From contig NZ_BMPI01000030.1 in NCBI RefSeq assembly GCF_014647515.1, positions 62,001 to 126,000 on the forward strand: 64,000 bases of DNA. Reading direction: 5' to 3'. Positions 39,775 through 48,614 of the stretch are shown here, piece by piece. Position 1 is the first letter of the stretch, and every line of letters starts with the position of its first letter. The DNA is from Dactylosporangium sucinum (lineage in GTDB: Bacteria; Actinomycetota; Actinomycetes; Mycobacteriales; Micromonosporaceae). The position numbers and the translations under genes were made by a program. The notes below the pieces were generated by a model. It ran no database searches and was not told the DNA's origin. It saw only the letters and a program-made list of their open reading frames with translations.

Positions 39775-40536
39775 ATGACCGCTCGTACACTCCTGATTCG
39801 CGGCATGCTGGTCGGCGTGATCGCCGCCGGACTTGCCTTCGCCTTCGCGCGCATGTTCGGTGAACCGCAGATCGGTGCCGCGATCGCGTTCGAGAACGCG
39901 CACACCCATGCCCACTCGCACGCCGACGTGGCGGAGCCGGAACCGGTCAGCCGGGCCGTGCAGTCGACCATCGGCCTGGGTGTCGCCCTGCTCCTCTACG
40001 GCACCGCCCTGGGCGGCATCTTCGCCATGGCGTTCGCCTGCTGCCACGGACGCGTCGGCGCGCTCCGGCCACGTGCCACGGCGCTGCTGGTCGGTGGCCT
40101 CGGGTTCGTTGCGATGTTCCTCGTCCCGTTCGTGAAGTACCCGGCCAACCCGCCCGCGGTCGGCGAACCGGACACCATCGGACGGCGCGCGACCCTCTAC
40201 TTCATCATGGTCGGCATCAGCGTGCTGGCCGCGATCGGCGCGGTGATCGCCGCCCGCGGCCTCGCACCCCGACTCGGCAGCTGGAACGCGGTGCTGGTCG
40301 CCGGCGGCGCGTACGTTGCCGTCGTCGCCGTCGCGGGACTGCTCCTACCGGCCGTCAACGAGGTCCCCGCCGACTTTCCCGCCACCCTGCTGTGGCGCTT
40401 CCGGCTGGCATCGGTCAGCGTCCAGCTGGTCCTGTGGGGAACCCTCGGCCTGCTGTTCGGCGTCTTGACCAACCGCGCAGAACAACGCTCCACGGCACCT
40501 CAGACGATGGACGCCGGGCTCGTCCGGACGGGATAG
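39775..40536 (+). CDS. cbtA: Cobalt transporter CbtA
   Basis: 253 residues, 14 bp after cbtB. Six hydrophobic helices and a His-rich loop ENAHTHAHSHADVAEPE between TM1 and TM2 are typical of CbtA, as are TLLIRGMLVGVIAAGLAFAFARMFGEP at the start and FLVPFVKYPANPPAVG in the middle. It forms the channel of the CbtAB cobalt system in the plasma membrane. Cobalt supply would match the need of the CTLCSC enzyme encoded in the same direction upstream. Confidence 0.9.
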   Translation: MTARTLLIRGMLVGVIAAGLAFAFARMFGEPQIGAAIAFENAHTHAHSHADVAEPEPVSRAVQSTIGLGVALLLYGTALGGIFAMAFACCHGRVGALRPRATALLVGGLGFVAMFLVPFVKYPANPPAVGEPDTIGRRATLYFIMVGISVLAAIGAVIAARGLAPRLGSWNAVLVAGGAYVAVVAVAGLLLPAVNEVPADFPATLLWRFRLASVSVQLVLWGTLGLLFGVLTNRAEQRSTAPQTMDAGLVRTG

Positions 40537-40629
40537 CGAACCGCACCGCGCATCCGGCCCGTCGGCGAGCTGGTCCAATGGCCCAGGCGTCGTTCGGCGG
40601 GTGAGGGACGTCGTGGCAAGATCGCTCGC

Positions 40630-41415
40630 ATGACCGTTCTCAGCCTGGCCGGTGTCTCGTTGCGCCGGGACGGCCGCACGCTGCTGCGTGACGTCGACTG
40701 GACCGTGCGTGAGTCCGAGCGGTGGGCGCTGCTCGGCGCGAACGGGGCGGGCAAGAGCACGTTGCTCGGCCTGGCGGGTGCGGTCACCCATCCGACGACG
40801 GGCACGGTCGAGGTGCTCGGCCGTCGTCTGGGCCGGGTCGACCTGCGGGAACTGCGCCGTGATATCGGTCACGTGAACCCGCGGCATCCGCTGCGCTCGC
40901 CGCTGACCGTCACGGAGGTGGTGCTGACCGGTGCGACCGGCAGCGTCGACCTGGTTCCCCGCTGGAAGCCCACTCCCGAGGAGCACGATCGAGCCTGGGA
41001 GCTGATCACGCTGCTCGGCATGCAGGCCCGGGCGGAGGCGACGTGGCCGGTGCTGTCGCAGGGCGAGCGCGGGCGGGCACTGATCGCCCGGGCGTTGCTG
41101 TCCGAGCCGAGGCTGCTGCTGCTCGACGAGCCGGCCACCGGCCTGGACGTGGCGGCCCGGGAGCAGCTCATCGAGGTCGTCGACCGGGTGCACGCCGCCC
41201 GGCCGGCGCTGGCCTCCGTCATCGTCACGCACCACCTTGAGGAGCTGCCGTCCTCGACCACGCACGCCGCGCTGATCCGCGACGGCGCCATCACCGCGCT
41301 CGGCCCGGCCGTGGACGTCCTCACCACCGCGAACGTGACCGAGGCGTTTCGGCACCCCATCAGGATCACCCAGGATGACGAGGGGCGTTGGCAGGCCAGG
41401 TCGGCGCGGTCCTGA
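40630..41415 (+). CDS. ABC transporter ATP-binding protein (ModF/YlmA-like)
   Basis: 261 residues. Walker A is GANGAGKST, the signature LSQGERGR, Walker B LLLLDEPATGLD and the switch His is in IVTHHLEELP. The GHVNPRHPLRSPLTVTEVVLTGATGSVDL segment is like lone ATPases of the YlmA/ModF type. No permease gene is nearby, so it may pair with a distant transporter. It lies 93 bp after cbtA and shares its direction; a link to metal transport is only positional. Confidence 0.88.
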   Translation: MTVLSLAGVSLRRDGRTLLRDVDWTVRESERWALLGANGAGKSTLLGLAGAVTHPTTGTVEVLGRRLGRVDLRELRRDIGHVNPRHPLRSPLTVTEVVLTGATGSVDLVPRWKPTPEEHDRAWELITLLGMQARAEATWPVLSQGERGRALIARALLSEPRLLLLDEPATGLDVAAREQLIEVVDRVHAARPALASVIVTHHLEELPSSTTHAALIRDGAITALGPAVDVLTTANVTEAFRHPIRITQDDEGRWQARSARS

Positions 41416-41464
41416 GTGCGGTGCGGCGCCGGCGACGACCGCGCCGGGCCGCAGTGCCCGGGCG

Positions 41465-41496
41465 GCGGGCCGGCGCTGCCACTTGCGCCGGCCCGC
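41465..41496. terminator. Bidirectional terminator-like hairpin
   Basis: A 12-bp perfect stem, GCGGGCCGGCGC (41465-41476) and its complement at 41485-41496, with an 8-nt loop. It sits between two convergent genes (ABC ATPase ending 41415, GH95-like ending 41510), where a two-sided terminator is expected. Confidence 0.65.
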
Positions 41497-41509
41497 ACTG
41501 CCCCCGAGG

Positions 41510-44284
41510 TCAGACCGGCGCGATCTGGTAGGTCGCGCCGGCCTGGGTCGGGAAGGTGATGGTGCCGTTGGTGACCGTGTGGGCGACCGGGCCGGCGCCC
41601 ACGCGGGTGACGGTGACCCCGCGGGATCCCCACGGGTTGAGCAGCGCGGCCGGGCGGCCGGCCTGGCTGACGATGTCCACGTAGGAGACCTGGCCGCCCG
41701 CCAGCTCGCTCGACACCAGGAACGCGTCCTTCTCCCGCAGGTTCACGAAGCGGGCGTTGCGCGACGCCGGCCAGACCGGGAAGACGCGGATGACGCCGTT
41801 GTCGCTCTGCAGCAGCAGGTTGTCGACGGCCTCGATCGCGCCGGTCTTCTCCAGGCCGTGGGACGGGTCGACGATGCGCAGGTTGGGGCCGAGCTTCTGG
41901 TTGATCTGGCCCTTCAGCTGGTCGATCAGCGACGCCGCCGGGTAGCCGACCCGCGCCGCCTGCGTGAACACCTTCGGGAAGCTGTTGTCCTGGCCCCAGG
42001 AGTTCATCGCGTTCAGGGTGTTGACCGCGACCTGCCGGTCAGCCGCCGGGGAGGCCAGGCCGAGCACCTCGCCGGGGTGGATGAACTCCAGGTTGACCGT
42101 GTTGTCGCCGGGGTGGATCAGCCGGGTGTCGGAGCCCTGGATCGTGCCCGCGTCGGCCAGCGCGAACACCGTCTGCCCGTTGTACGTCGTCGTCGGGGTC
42201 GGCGCCAGCCGGGCCAGGATGTCCTGCCAGGTCGTGCGCAGCCCGGCGTCGACGTTGAGCTCGGTCGACGCATTGAGCACCGCCGACAGCACGTACCGCA
42301 GCAGCCCCAGGTCGGGGCTGGAGTTGCGGCCCCACAGGCCCTCGTGCGGGCCCGACCACAGGTGGTACCGCTGGCCGTCGAACTCCAGCCAGCTCTGGAA
42401 GAACGCCGCCACCTCCTTCAGGAACGGGTACGCGGTGTTCTGCAGGAACGCCCGGTCCCGGGTGTAGTCGTAGTAGGCGACGTACTGCGTGGCCGCGAAC
42501 AGGGCGTTGCCGACCTGCTGGTGGTAGTTGTTGTCGGCGGTCGAGCCGTAGGGCGCGATGCCGACGGGGAACAGCAGCCCGGCGGGCACGCCGCCGCTCG
42601 GGAAGCGACGCGAGACGTAGTCCGGCTTGACCCGGTTGAGGTCCTGCCGGGCCCGCCGCCGCGCCTCGGGCACGTAGGCGCCGATCAGGTCGAAGTACGG
42701 CAGGGCGAGGTCGGTGCGGTTCGCCGAGTACACGCCGTAGAAGTTGGCCATGTAGTTGTAGTTGAGGTGCATGTCGCCGCTGAACTGGGGTGAGTCGCTG
42801 GTCGCCCAGATGCCGTAGAGGCCGGGCGACATCCTCCCGGCACGGATCGAGGAGCCGAGCAGGTAGAGGGCGCCGTAGTAGTACCGGTGCAGCACGTCGT
42901 CGCCGACGTTGAGGTACGACTTCAGCCAGTACTGCTTCCACCATTCGAGATGGGAGGTGTACTGCGTGTCGAGCGACCCGCCGCTCTGCCCGTTGACGAG
43001 CGACTGGGCCGAGGCGGCCGTCCCCGTCGGGTTCTGCCCGCCGCCGGCGACCGCGGTGACCAGCCGGACCGTCTGGCCGGGCGCGAGGTCGAAGGTGAGC
43101 CGGGCGGTGGCGCCCGACGCGGACGCGGTGCCGGTGCCGCCGATGATCCGGGTCGCGAGGGACGCCTCCGACACCCAGTTGGTGCCCGACGGCGTGCGCC
43201 GGGTGGCCCAGGTGGTCTGGCCGCTGACCCCGGCCGTGTTCGTGAAGCCCGACCGCGCGTCGGCGGAGCCGGCGAACGTCTCGGCCTTGAGCTGCACGGT
43301 GGCGCTGCCGGTCGAGCGGAGCTGGGTGACCACGAGGTTGTCGTTCGCGGCCGCCCAGGTCTTCATGCTCACCGGCTGCCCGCCGAGGGTCATGGTCGTG
43401 TCGACGTCGCCCTGCAGGATGTTCTGCTCCTCGCGGAACGGGCCCGACGGCGGCGTGGTCGGTCCGGATCCCGGCCCGTAGAGCTCCAGCTGGCCGATGC
43501 GGCCGCGCGGGTTGGCCTGCGAGTCGGGGGTGGTGCCCTGGGTGGGTTCGGTGATGCTCAGCCGGAGGTACCGCACGTTCTGCGTGGCGATCGTGCGGTC
43601 GGTCGTCGACGCGGTGTTGTTCGTGACGGTGTCCACGGTGGACCACGACGATCCGTTGCCGGAGACCTGCAGCGTCCAGTTCTTCGTGTTGTTGGCCGTC
43701 TCCGCCGGGCGGGCGGCGCCGTCGTGGCGGATGAGGTACCGGTTGAACGTCTTCGCGCTGCCGAGGTCGAGCGTGAGCGTCTGCGGCTTGCCGACCTCCG
43801 ACACCCAGCCCTCGTAGCCGCTGGTCCACTGGCCGTTGACGGCCCGCGGCGGCGGGAAGTTCGGGTGGGAGCTGGAGGCGGTGGCGGTCGCGCCGAGCGC
43901 CAGGTTGCCCGACGGCGTGCCCGCGACCGGCGCGATCGTGATGCCGCCGAGCGCGACGAACGACGGGCCGGGGTTGCCGGCCCAGAAGTTGCCCTTGGAG
44001 ACGTAGAACGTCTTATAGCCGGTGCCGCCGCCGGAGGTGACGCCGATGTCACCGTTGCCGAGCAGCGCCGTGTTCGGCATCGTCCGGCTGATCGCGCCGG
44101 CGTAGTCCTGGGTGGTCCACACGCCCCGGATGGGGCCGACCAGGTTCTGCACGTCGGTCCACTGCTGGGCCGGGGTGGGCGTCGCCGCCCGCGCGTCGGG
44201 CGCGGTGACGACGACGAAGGCGGTGACGCCGGCGGCCAGCAGGCCGGTCGCGCCGGCGGTGAGCCTTCTTCGGGTGGACGGCAT
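41510..44284 (-). CDS. Secreted GH95-like glycoside hydrolase with discoidin-type module
   Basis: 924 residues from ATG 44284, chosen because AAAGGAG lies 8 bases upstream. The signal peptide MPSTRRRLTAGATGLLAAGV ends ADARA-A, with a twin-Arg-like start. The GH95 N-terminal domain is at about 55-120 (NTALLGNGDIGVTSGG), an F5/8 type C/CBM32 domain is inserted at about 125-265 (SSSHPNFPPPRAVNGQW, IGQLELYG), and the (alpha/alpha)6 barrel contains GDMHLNYNYMANFYGV. GH95 enzymes act on alpha-L-fucosides or galactosides. A cytoplasmic hydrolase and a sugar importer gene cluster lie upstream on the same strand. Confidence 0.8.
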   Translation of the reverse strand: MPSTRRRLTAGATGLLAAGVTAFVVVTAPDARAATPTPAQQWTDVQNLVGPIRGVWTTQDYAGAISRTMPNTALLGNGDIGVTSGGGTGYKTFYVSKGNFWAGNPGPSFVALGGITIAPVAGTPSGNLALGATATASSSHPNFPPPRAVNGQWTSGYEGWVSEVGKPQTLTLDLGSAKTFNRYLIRHDGAARPAETANNTKNWTLQVSGNGSSWSTVDTVTNNTASTTDRTIATQNVRYLRLSITEPTQGTTPDSQANPRGRIGQLELYGPGSGPTTPPSGPFREEQNILQGDVDTTMTLGGQPVSMKTWAAANDNLVVTQLRSTGSATVQLKAETFAGSADARSGFTNTAGVSGQTTWATRRTPSGTNWVSEASLATRIIGGTGTASASGATARLTFDLAPGQTVRLVTAVAGGGQNPTGTAASAQSLVNGQSGGSLDTQYTSHLEWWKQYWLKSYLNVGDDVLHRYYYGALYLLGSSIRAGRMSPGLYGIWATSDSPQFSGDMHLNYNYMANFYGVYSANRTDLALPYFDLIGAYVPEARRRARQDLNRVKPDYVSRRFPSGGVPAGLLFPVGIAPYGSTADNNYHQQVGNALFAATQYVAYYDYTRDRAFLQNTAYPFLKEVAAFFQSWLEFDGQRYHLWSGPHEGLWGRNSSPDLGLLRYVLSAVLNASTELNVDAGLRTTWQDILARLAPTPTTTYNGQTVFALADAGTIQGSDTRLIHPGDNTVNLEFIHPGEVLGLASPAADRQVAVNTLNAMNSWGQDNSFPKVFTQAARVGYPAASLIDQLKGQINQKLGPNLRIVDPSHGLEKTGAIEAVDNLLLQSDNGVIRVFPVWPASRNARFVNLREKDAFLVSSELAGGQVSYVDIVSQAGRPAALLNPWGSRGVTVTRVGAGPVAHTVTNGTITFPTQAGATYQIAPV

Positions 44285-44330
44285 GTCCATCGCTCCTTTC
44301 ATCTGGCGGGACGATCGGATGTGCGGTGGT

Positions 44331-46922
44331 TCAGAGGGCTGTCCGGACGTTGTGGAGGGTGCCGGCGCCGGGCGTCGCGGGCCGGTGGGAGGCTCCGGCG
44401 AAGCCGGCGTGCAGGCCGAACAGGCCGACCAGGACGGCCTCGGTGGCGGCGACGCCGGCGTTGCTGTCCCGGTTGGCGACGCCGCGCTCGGCGACCCGGA
44501 ACCGGCCGCCGCCGGCCGCCTCCATCGCCTGGCCCCACACCGCGCCGGAGGTGGCGGCGTGGATGCGGGACAGCAGGGCGACGGCGAGGTCCGGCCGGCC
44601 GAGCCGGACCAGCCCGTAGGCGGTCGCGCCGGGCCACGCGCCGAACGCGCCGGCCGCGCCGTGGTCGGGCCGGTCGGAGCGCGGCGCGACCGGGTCGTCG
44701 GCGGAGAGGGCCCGCATCCAGTCGCCGTCGAGCAGGTGCTCGGCGACGAACCGGACCATCTCGTCGCGCATCGCCGGGGTGAGGTCCTCGGCGAGCTCGG
44801 CGGCGACGAACACGAAGTCGAGCACGTGCCCGATCGTCTCGTCGCCCTCGGGGTGCGCGATGTTCCAGCGGCCGCCGCCCGCGTACTGCCCGAGCACCGC
44901 CGCCGCCAGCTCGTCCGCGTCGGCGTCGGCCCGTGCCGCCTCCTCGGCGAGCGACGCGTCGAGGCGGCGCAGCAGGGCGGCGAGCGAGCGGAGCATGCCC
45001 GCGTAGCCGGCGTTGAACGACACCACCGCGTCGCGGTAGTTCGGCACGCACTCCAGCAGCTCCCACGGGTCGCGGCCGAGGTCGACGAGCACGCCGCCGC
45101 CGAAGCCGGCGCGCCGCTGCCGCGGCCGGTACGCCATCGCCCGCAGGTGGTCCAGCACGGTCGCGTCACCGGCCTTCTCGCCGAGCAGTTCGACGTCGCC
45201 GGTGATCCCGACGTACCCCTGGATCGTGCGGAACAGCGCGTGGTCGTTGGCGGCGTAGTGGTTGCCGACCGGCAGCAGGTTGCGCGTGTCGAACGAGTGG
45301 CAGTGGTCGTACGGCTGGGCGAGCGCGGCGAGGATCCAGGCGCGCAGCCCGGCCGGCTCCAGCAGCGCCGCGGTGTGCGCCCATTCCGACTGGTCCCAGA
45401 AGAACGTCGTCGTCGGGCCCAGCCGCGGCCCGCCGGTGAGGAACACCGGCCCGATCGGGCTGACCCCGGTGTTGCGCAGGTAGATCGCCAGCAGCGCCCC
45501 GAGGTAGTACGTGCGGGCCAGCCCGGCCGGCGCGCCGGTGAGGACGGGCAGGTGGCCGGAGAACTCGCTGTTGCCGGGCGTGAACGCGCTCGTCCACGTC
45601 GACCGCCACCGGTCGGCGACGGCCGCGACGGCGTCGTCGAACCGCGCCGCGGTGGCGGCCGCCGTCGTCGCCGCGCGGGTGCGGTCGCGCGACACCGTCA
45701 GTACCACACCGAACTCCACGTCGGCGTCGGGCTCGACGGTCACGAACCACCGGGCGACCGCCCCGCCGCCGTGCAGCCGCAGCTCGTCGGGGGCGGCGGC
45801 GAACGCGTAGCCGCAGACGGCCGGGCTGCGCCGGTCGGCGACCACGACCGTGCCGTCTTCGATGGTGGACGACCAGCGCTGGGCGCCCCACCAGGGCTGG
45901 GTCCACGCGACGGCGACGCCGTCGACGCTGAGCTCGGCCCCGTCGCCGGTGATCCGGGCGGCGAGCCGGTGCCACTGCCCGGCCCGCAGCGGCCGGTCGG
46001 CGACGACGAGCTCCCCGGCGACGCGCAGCCAGGGCCGCCCGTCGGCCAGCCCGAACTGGGCCGAGTCGGGGTGGTTGCCGTGGGTCAGGATGACGCCGGT
46101 CTCGCCGTCGGCGGCGGGTCGCACCTCGAACCGCAGCACCGCCCCGGCGCCGAGCGCGACCGGTTCGAGGCGCCGCTCGGCGGTGCGCTCGGTCAGCTCG
46201 AAGACGCCGGCGACGACCGTCGGGCGGCCGGCCTCCGGCCGTACCGTGATGGCCCGCACCGACGCGAGGACCGACGGCGCGCGGGTGCGGCCGCTGTCCG
46301 GCGTGGAGTGGTCCGGCAGCTCGGACTCCAGGAGCATCGGCGCGGTGTCCTCGTCGCGCTGGATGCCGGGGATGCGCGGGCTGCCGAGCCGCAGCCGGCG
46401 GGGGTCGGCGGCGAGGAGGTGCACGTGGCGCGGGGCGTCGGCGAGGACCTCGGCCCGGATGCGTTCGGTGGTGTAGTAGTCGTGGTGGTGCCCGGCGCTC
46501 CACGGGGTGCCGTAGAGCCAGCCCCAGTCGACCTCGCTGTGCCCGATCGGGGCGAACAGCTCCTGCTCGACGGCGACGGTGACCGGCTTCGCGGAGCGGT
46601 TGGCCAGCCGGGTGCGCCAGAGCACGGCGTGCTGTTCGTAGCCGAGCCGGGTGTCGGTCTCCACGTGCAACTCGCCGGCGACGCCGGCCCGCTGGACGCC
46701 CCACGGGGCCCAGCGGAGCCGGTCGGCGCGGACGGTGCGGCCGTCGACGCGCAGGACGCCGGTGTGGTAGCCCCCGCTGTACGGCGGCATCGCGAGCCAG
46801 GACAGCGAGGTGAGGTCCTCGTTGGCGTGGGCCTGGCCCCACTGGTTGCGCAGCGACGGCAGGTGCGCGAGGTCACCGCGGTCGAGCCAGCCGCCGGCGA
46901 GGTCGTCCAGCGGGGGGATCAT
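44331..46922 (-). CDS. Cytoplasmic (alpha/alpha)6 glycoside hydrolase-like protein
   Basis: 863 residues without signal peptide. The N-terminal 220 residues are a beta-sandwich (SLSWLAMPPYSGGYHTGVLRVDGR), about 235-400 hold a LamG-like jelly roll (TGVILTHGNHPDSAQFGLADGRPWLRVAG), and 420-850 form a helical barrel with FFWDQSEWAHTAALLEPAG, YDHCHSFDTRNLLPVGNHY and NRDSNAGVAATEAVLVGLFGLHAG. It resembles amylo-glucosidase or MGH1-type hydrolases, but I cannot name its substrate. It follows the ABC permeases closely (7 bp), so it acts on the imported sugar. Confidence 0.65.
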   Translation of the reverse strand: MIPPLDDLAGGWLDRGDLAHLPSLRNQWGQAHANEDLTSLSWLAMPPYSGGYHTGVLRVDGRTVRADRLRWAPWGVQRAGVAGELHVETDTRLGYEQHAVLWRTRLANRSAKPVTVAVEQELFAPIGHSEVDWGWLYGTPWSAGHHHDYYTTERIRAEVLADAPRHVHLLAADPRRLRLGSPRIPGIQRDEDTAPMLLESELPDHSTPDSGRTRAPSVLASVRAITVRPEAGRPTVVAGVFELTERTAERRLEPVALGAGAVLRFEVRPAADGETGVILTHGNHPDSAQFGLADGRPWLRVAGELVVADRPLRAGQWHRLAARITGDGAELSVDGVAVAWTQPWWGAQRWSSTIEDGTVVVADRRSPAVCGYAFAAAPDELRLHGGGAVARWFVTVEPDADVEFGVVLTVSRDRTRAATTAAATAARFDDAVAAVADRWRSTWTSAFTPGNSEFSGHLPVLTGAPAGLARTYYLGALLAIYLRNTGVSPIGPVFLTGGPRLGPTTTFFWDQSEWAHTAALLEPAGLRAWILAALAQPYDHCHSFDTRNLLPVGNHYAANDHALFRTIQGYVGITGDVELLGEKAGDATVLDHLRAMAYRPRQRRAGFGGGVLVDLGRDPWELLECVPNYRDAVVSFNAGYAGMLRSLAALLRRLDASLAEEAARADADADELAAAVLGQYAGGGRWNIAHPEGDETIGHVLDFVFVAAELAEDLTPAMRDEMVRFVAEHLLDGDWMRALSADDPVAPRSDRPDHGAAGAFGAWPGATAYGLVRLGRPDLAVALLSRIHAATSGAVWGQAMEAAGGGRFRVAERGVANRDSNAGVAATEAVLVGLFGLHAGFAGASHRPATPGAGTLHNVRTAL

Positions 46923-46929
46923 TTCCGGA

Positions 46930-47751
46930 TCACTTCGAAGCTCCTGACATCAGGCCGTGGATGAACTCGCGCTGACTGACCAGGTAGCCGACCACCGGGA
47001 TGATCGCGGCGAGGAACATGATGCCGAAGAGCTGGCCGTAGTCGGTCGAGTAGGTGCCGACGGAGAGGTAGACGCCGGTCGTGATGGTCTGGCCCTTGAG
47101 CGGGCCGAGGATGAACAGCGGGTTGAGGAAGTCGTTCCACACCCACAGGCCGAGGAAGATGGCCACGGTCGCGGTCGCCGGGCGCACCATCGGGAACACC
47201 ACCTGCCACCAGACCCGCAGGTCGGAGGCGCCGTCGACGCGGGCCGCCTCGACCACCTCGCGGGGCACGCCACGCAGGAAGCCGACGTAGACGAACACGG
47301 CGAAGGACAGGTAGCCGCCGCCGACGTTGGACAGGACCAGGCCGGTGTACGTGTGCTGCAGCCCGACCGACTGGAGGAGCCCGACGATCGGCAGGAGCAC
47401 CACCTGGGGCGGCACCATCAGCCCGAGCGCGAACATCGCCAGCAGCGCCGCCCGTATCCGTGGCGAGCGCTCGGAGATGTAGAAGCTCACGGCGCTCGAC
47501 AGCGGGACGAGGATGATCACCGACGCGGCGGTGACGACGACCGAGTTGATGAGCCCGGCCTGCACGAGCATGTCCGGGCGCTGCAGGGCGCGGGCCAGGT
47601 TGCCGAACGTGAACGGGGCCGGCGGCGCGGCCGGGTTGGCGAGGATCTGCCGCTGGTCCTTGAACGCGTTGACGAGCGCCAGGTAGATCGGCAGGCAGAA
47701 CAGCAGCGTCGCCAGCCAGGCGAAGCCCGTGTGGAACCGCCGGCGGGTCAC
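46930..47751 (-). CDS. Carbohydrate ABC transporter permease (MalG-like)
   Basis: 273 residues from a GTG overlapping the previous stop (GTGA). Six hydrophobic helices and the permease EAA loop EAARVDGASDLRVWWQVVFPMVRPA are visible. The family-typical KDQRQILANPAAPPAPFTFGNLARAL follows TM1. It pairs with the MalF-like protein encoded before it, with a binding-protein gene upstream. The ATPase is missing, so a shared one (MsiK-like) is implied, as usual in actinomycete sugar importers. Confidence 0.92.
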   Translation of the reverse strand: MTRRRFHTGFAWLATLLFCLPIYLALVNAFKDQRQILANPAAPPAPFTFGNLARALQRPDMLVQAGLINSVVVTAASVIILVPLSSAVSFYISERSPRIRAALLAMFALGLMVPPQVVLLPIVGLLQSVGLQHTYTGLVLSNVGGGYLSFAVFVYVGFLRGVPREVVEAARVDGASDLRVWWQVVFPMVRPATATVAIFLGLWVWNDFLNPLFILGPLKGQTITTGVYLSVGTYSTDYGQLFGIMFLAAIIPVVGYLVSQREFIHGLMSGASK

Positions 47752-48614
47752 AGCCGGGCCTCCCGTCTGCGCAGCAGGAACGTGACGGTGTACGCGATCC
47801 CGGCGGTGAGCGCGAGCAGCAGCATCGCGATCGCCGAGGAGTAGCCGAAGAGGTTCTGCGTGAACGCGGCCTCGAGCAGGTAGTACGCCGTCGACTGGGT
47901 GGTGTTCGCCGGGCCGCCGCCGGTCAGCACGGCGATCACGTCGTACAGCTTGAACGTCGTGATGAGGCACAGGACGACGTTGATGGTCATGCCGGGTGCG
48001 ATCATCGGCAGCGTCACCGTGCGGAACCGCTCGAACGCGCCGGCGCCGTCGACCCGCGCCGCCTCGTACAGCTCCGGCGGTACCGTGCGCAGGGCCGCCG
48101 AGTACACGACGGTGGCGAACGCGATCGTCATCCAGCTGACGACGGCGCAGATCGAGAGGGTGGCGAGGTTCGTGCTGCCGAGCCAGGCGATCGGCTGGTC
48201 CTTGATGTTGAGCGCCGCGTTCAGCAGGCCGTTCTGGGTGAGGATGCTGCGCCAGATGAACGCGACGATGACGCCCGAGAGCACCTGCGGGATGAACACC
48301 AGCGTCCGCATCACCCGGTAGTTGCGGGTGTCGCGGTTGAGCAGCAGCGCGAACGCCAGCCCGAACACGTTGGCCACGACGGTGACCACGACGACGACCA
48401 GCAGCGTGAACTTCAGCGTCGCCAGCAGCCGGTCGTCGTCGAAGAGGTCCGCGTAGTTGCGCAGGCCGACGAACGCGCTGTCCGCCTTGAGCGGGTTGCG
48501 GTCGGTGAAGCTGAGGAAAAGGCTGCGGCCCAGCGGGTACAGCAGGAACAGCACGTAGAGGAGGACCGCGAGCCAGGCGATGGGGGCGAGGCCTCGGCCT
48601 TGCCGCTTGCTCAC
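47748..48614 (-). CDS. Carbohydrate ABC transporter permease (MalF-like)
   Basis: 288 residues from a GTG overlapping the binding-protein stop. TM1 is WLAVLLYVLFLLYPLGRSLFLSF, and the EAA loop is LYEAARVDGAGAFERFRTVTLPMIAPG. Helices at about 70-95, 105-125, 150-175, 205-225 and 260-280 complete the usual six. It forms the import channel with the MalG-like partner. All three transporter genes overlap by 4 bp, which enforces coupled translation. Confidence 0.92.
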   Translation of the reverse strand: MSKRQGRGLAPIAWLAVLLYVLFLLYPLGRSLFLSFTDRNPLKADSAFVGLRNYADLFDDDRLLATLKFTLLVVVVVTVVANVFGLAFALLLNRDTRNYRVMRTLVFIPQVLSGVIVAFIWRSILTQNGLLNAALNIKDQPIAWLGSTNLATLSICAVVSWMTIAFATVVYSAALRTVPPELYEAARVDGAGAFERFRTVTLPMIAPGMTINVVLCLITTFKLYDVIAVLTGGGPANTTQSTAYYLLEAAFTQNLFGYSSAIAMLLLALTAGIAYTVTFLLRRREARL

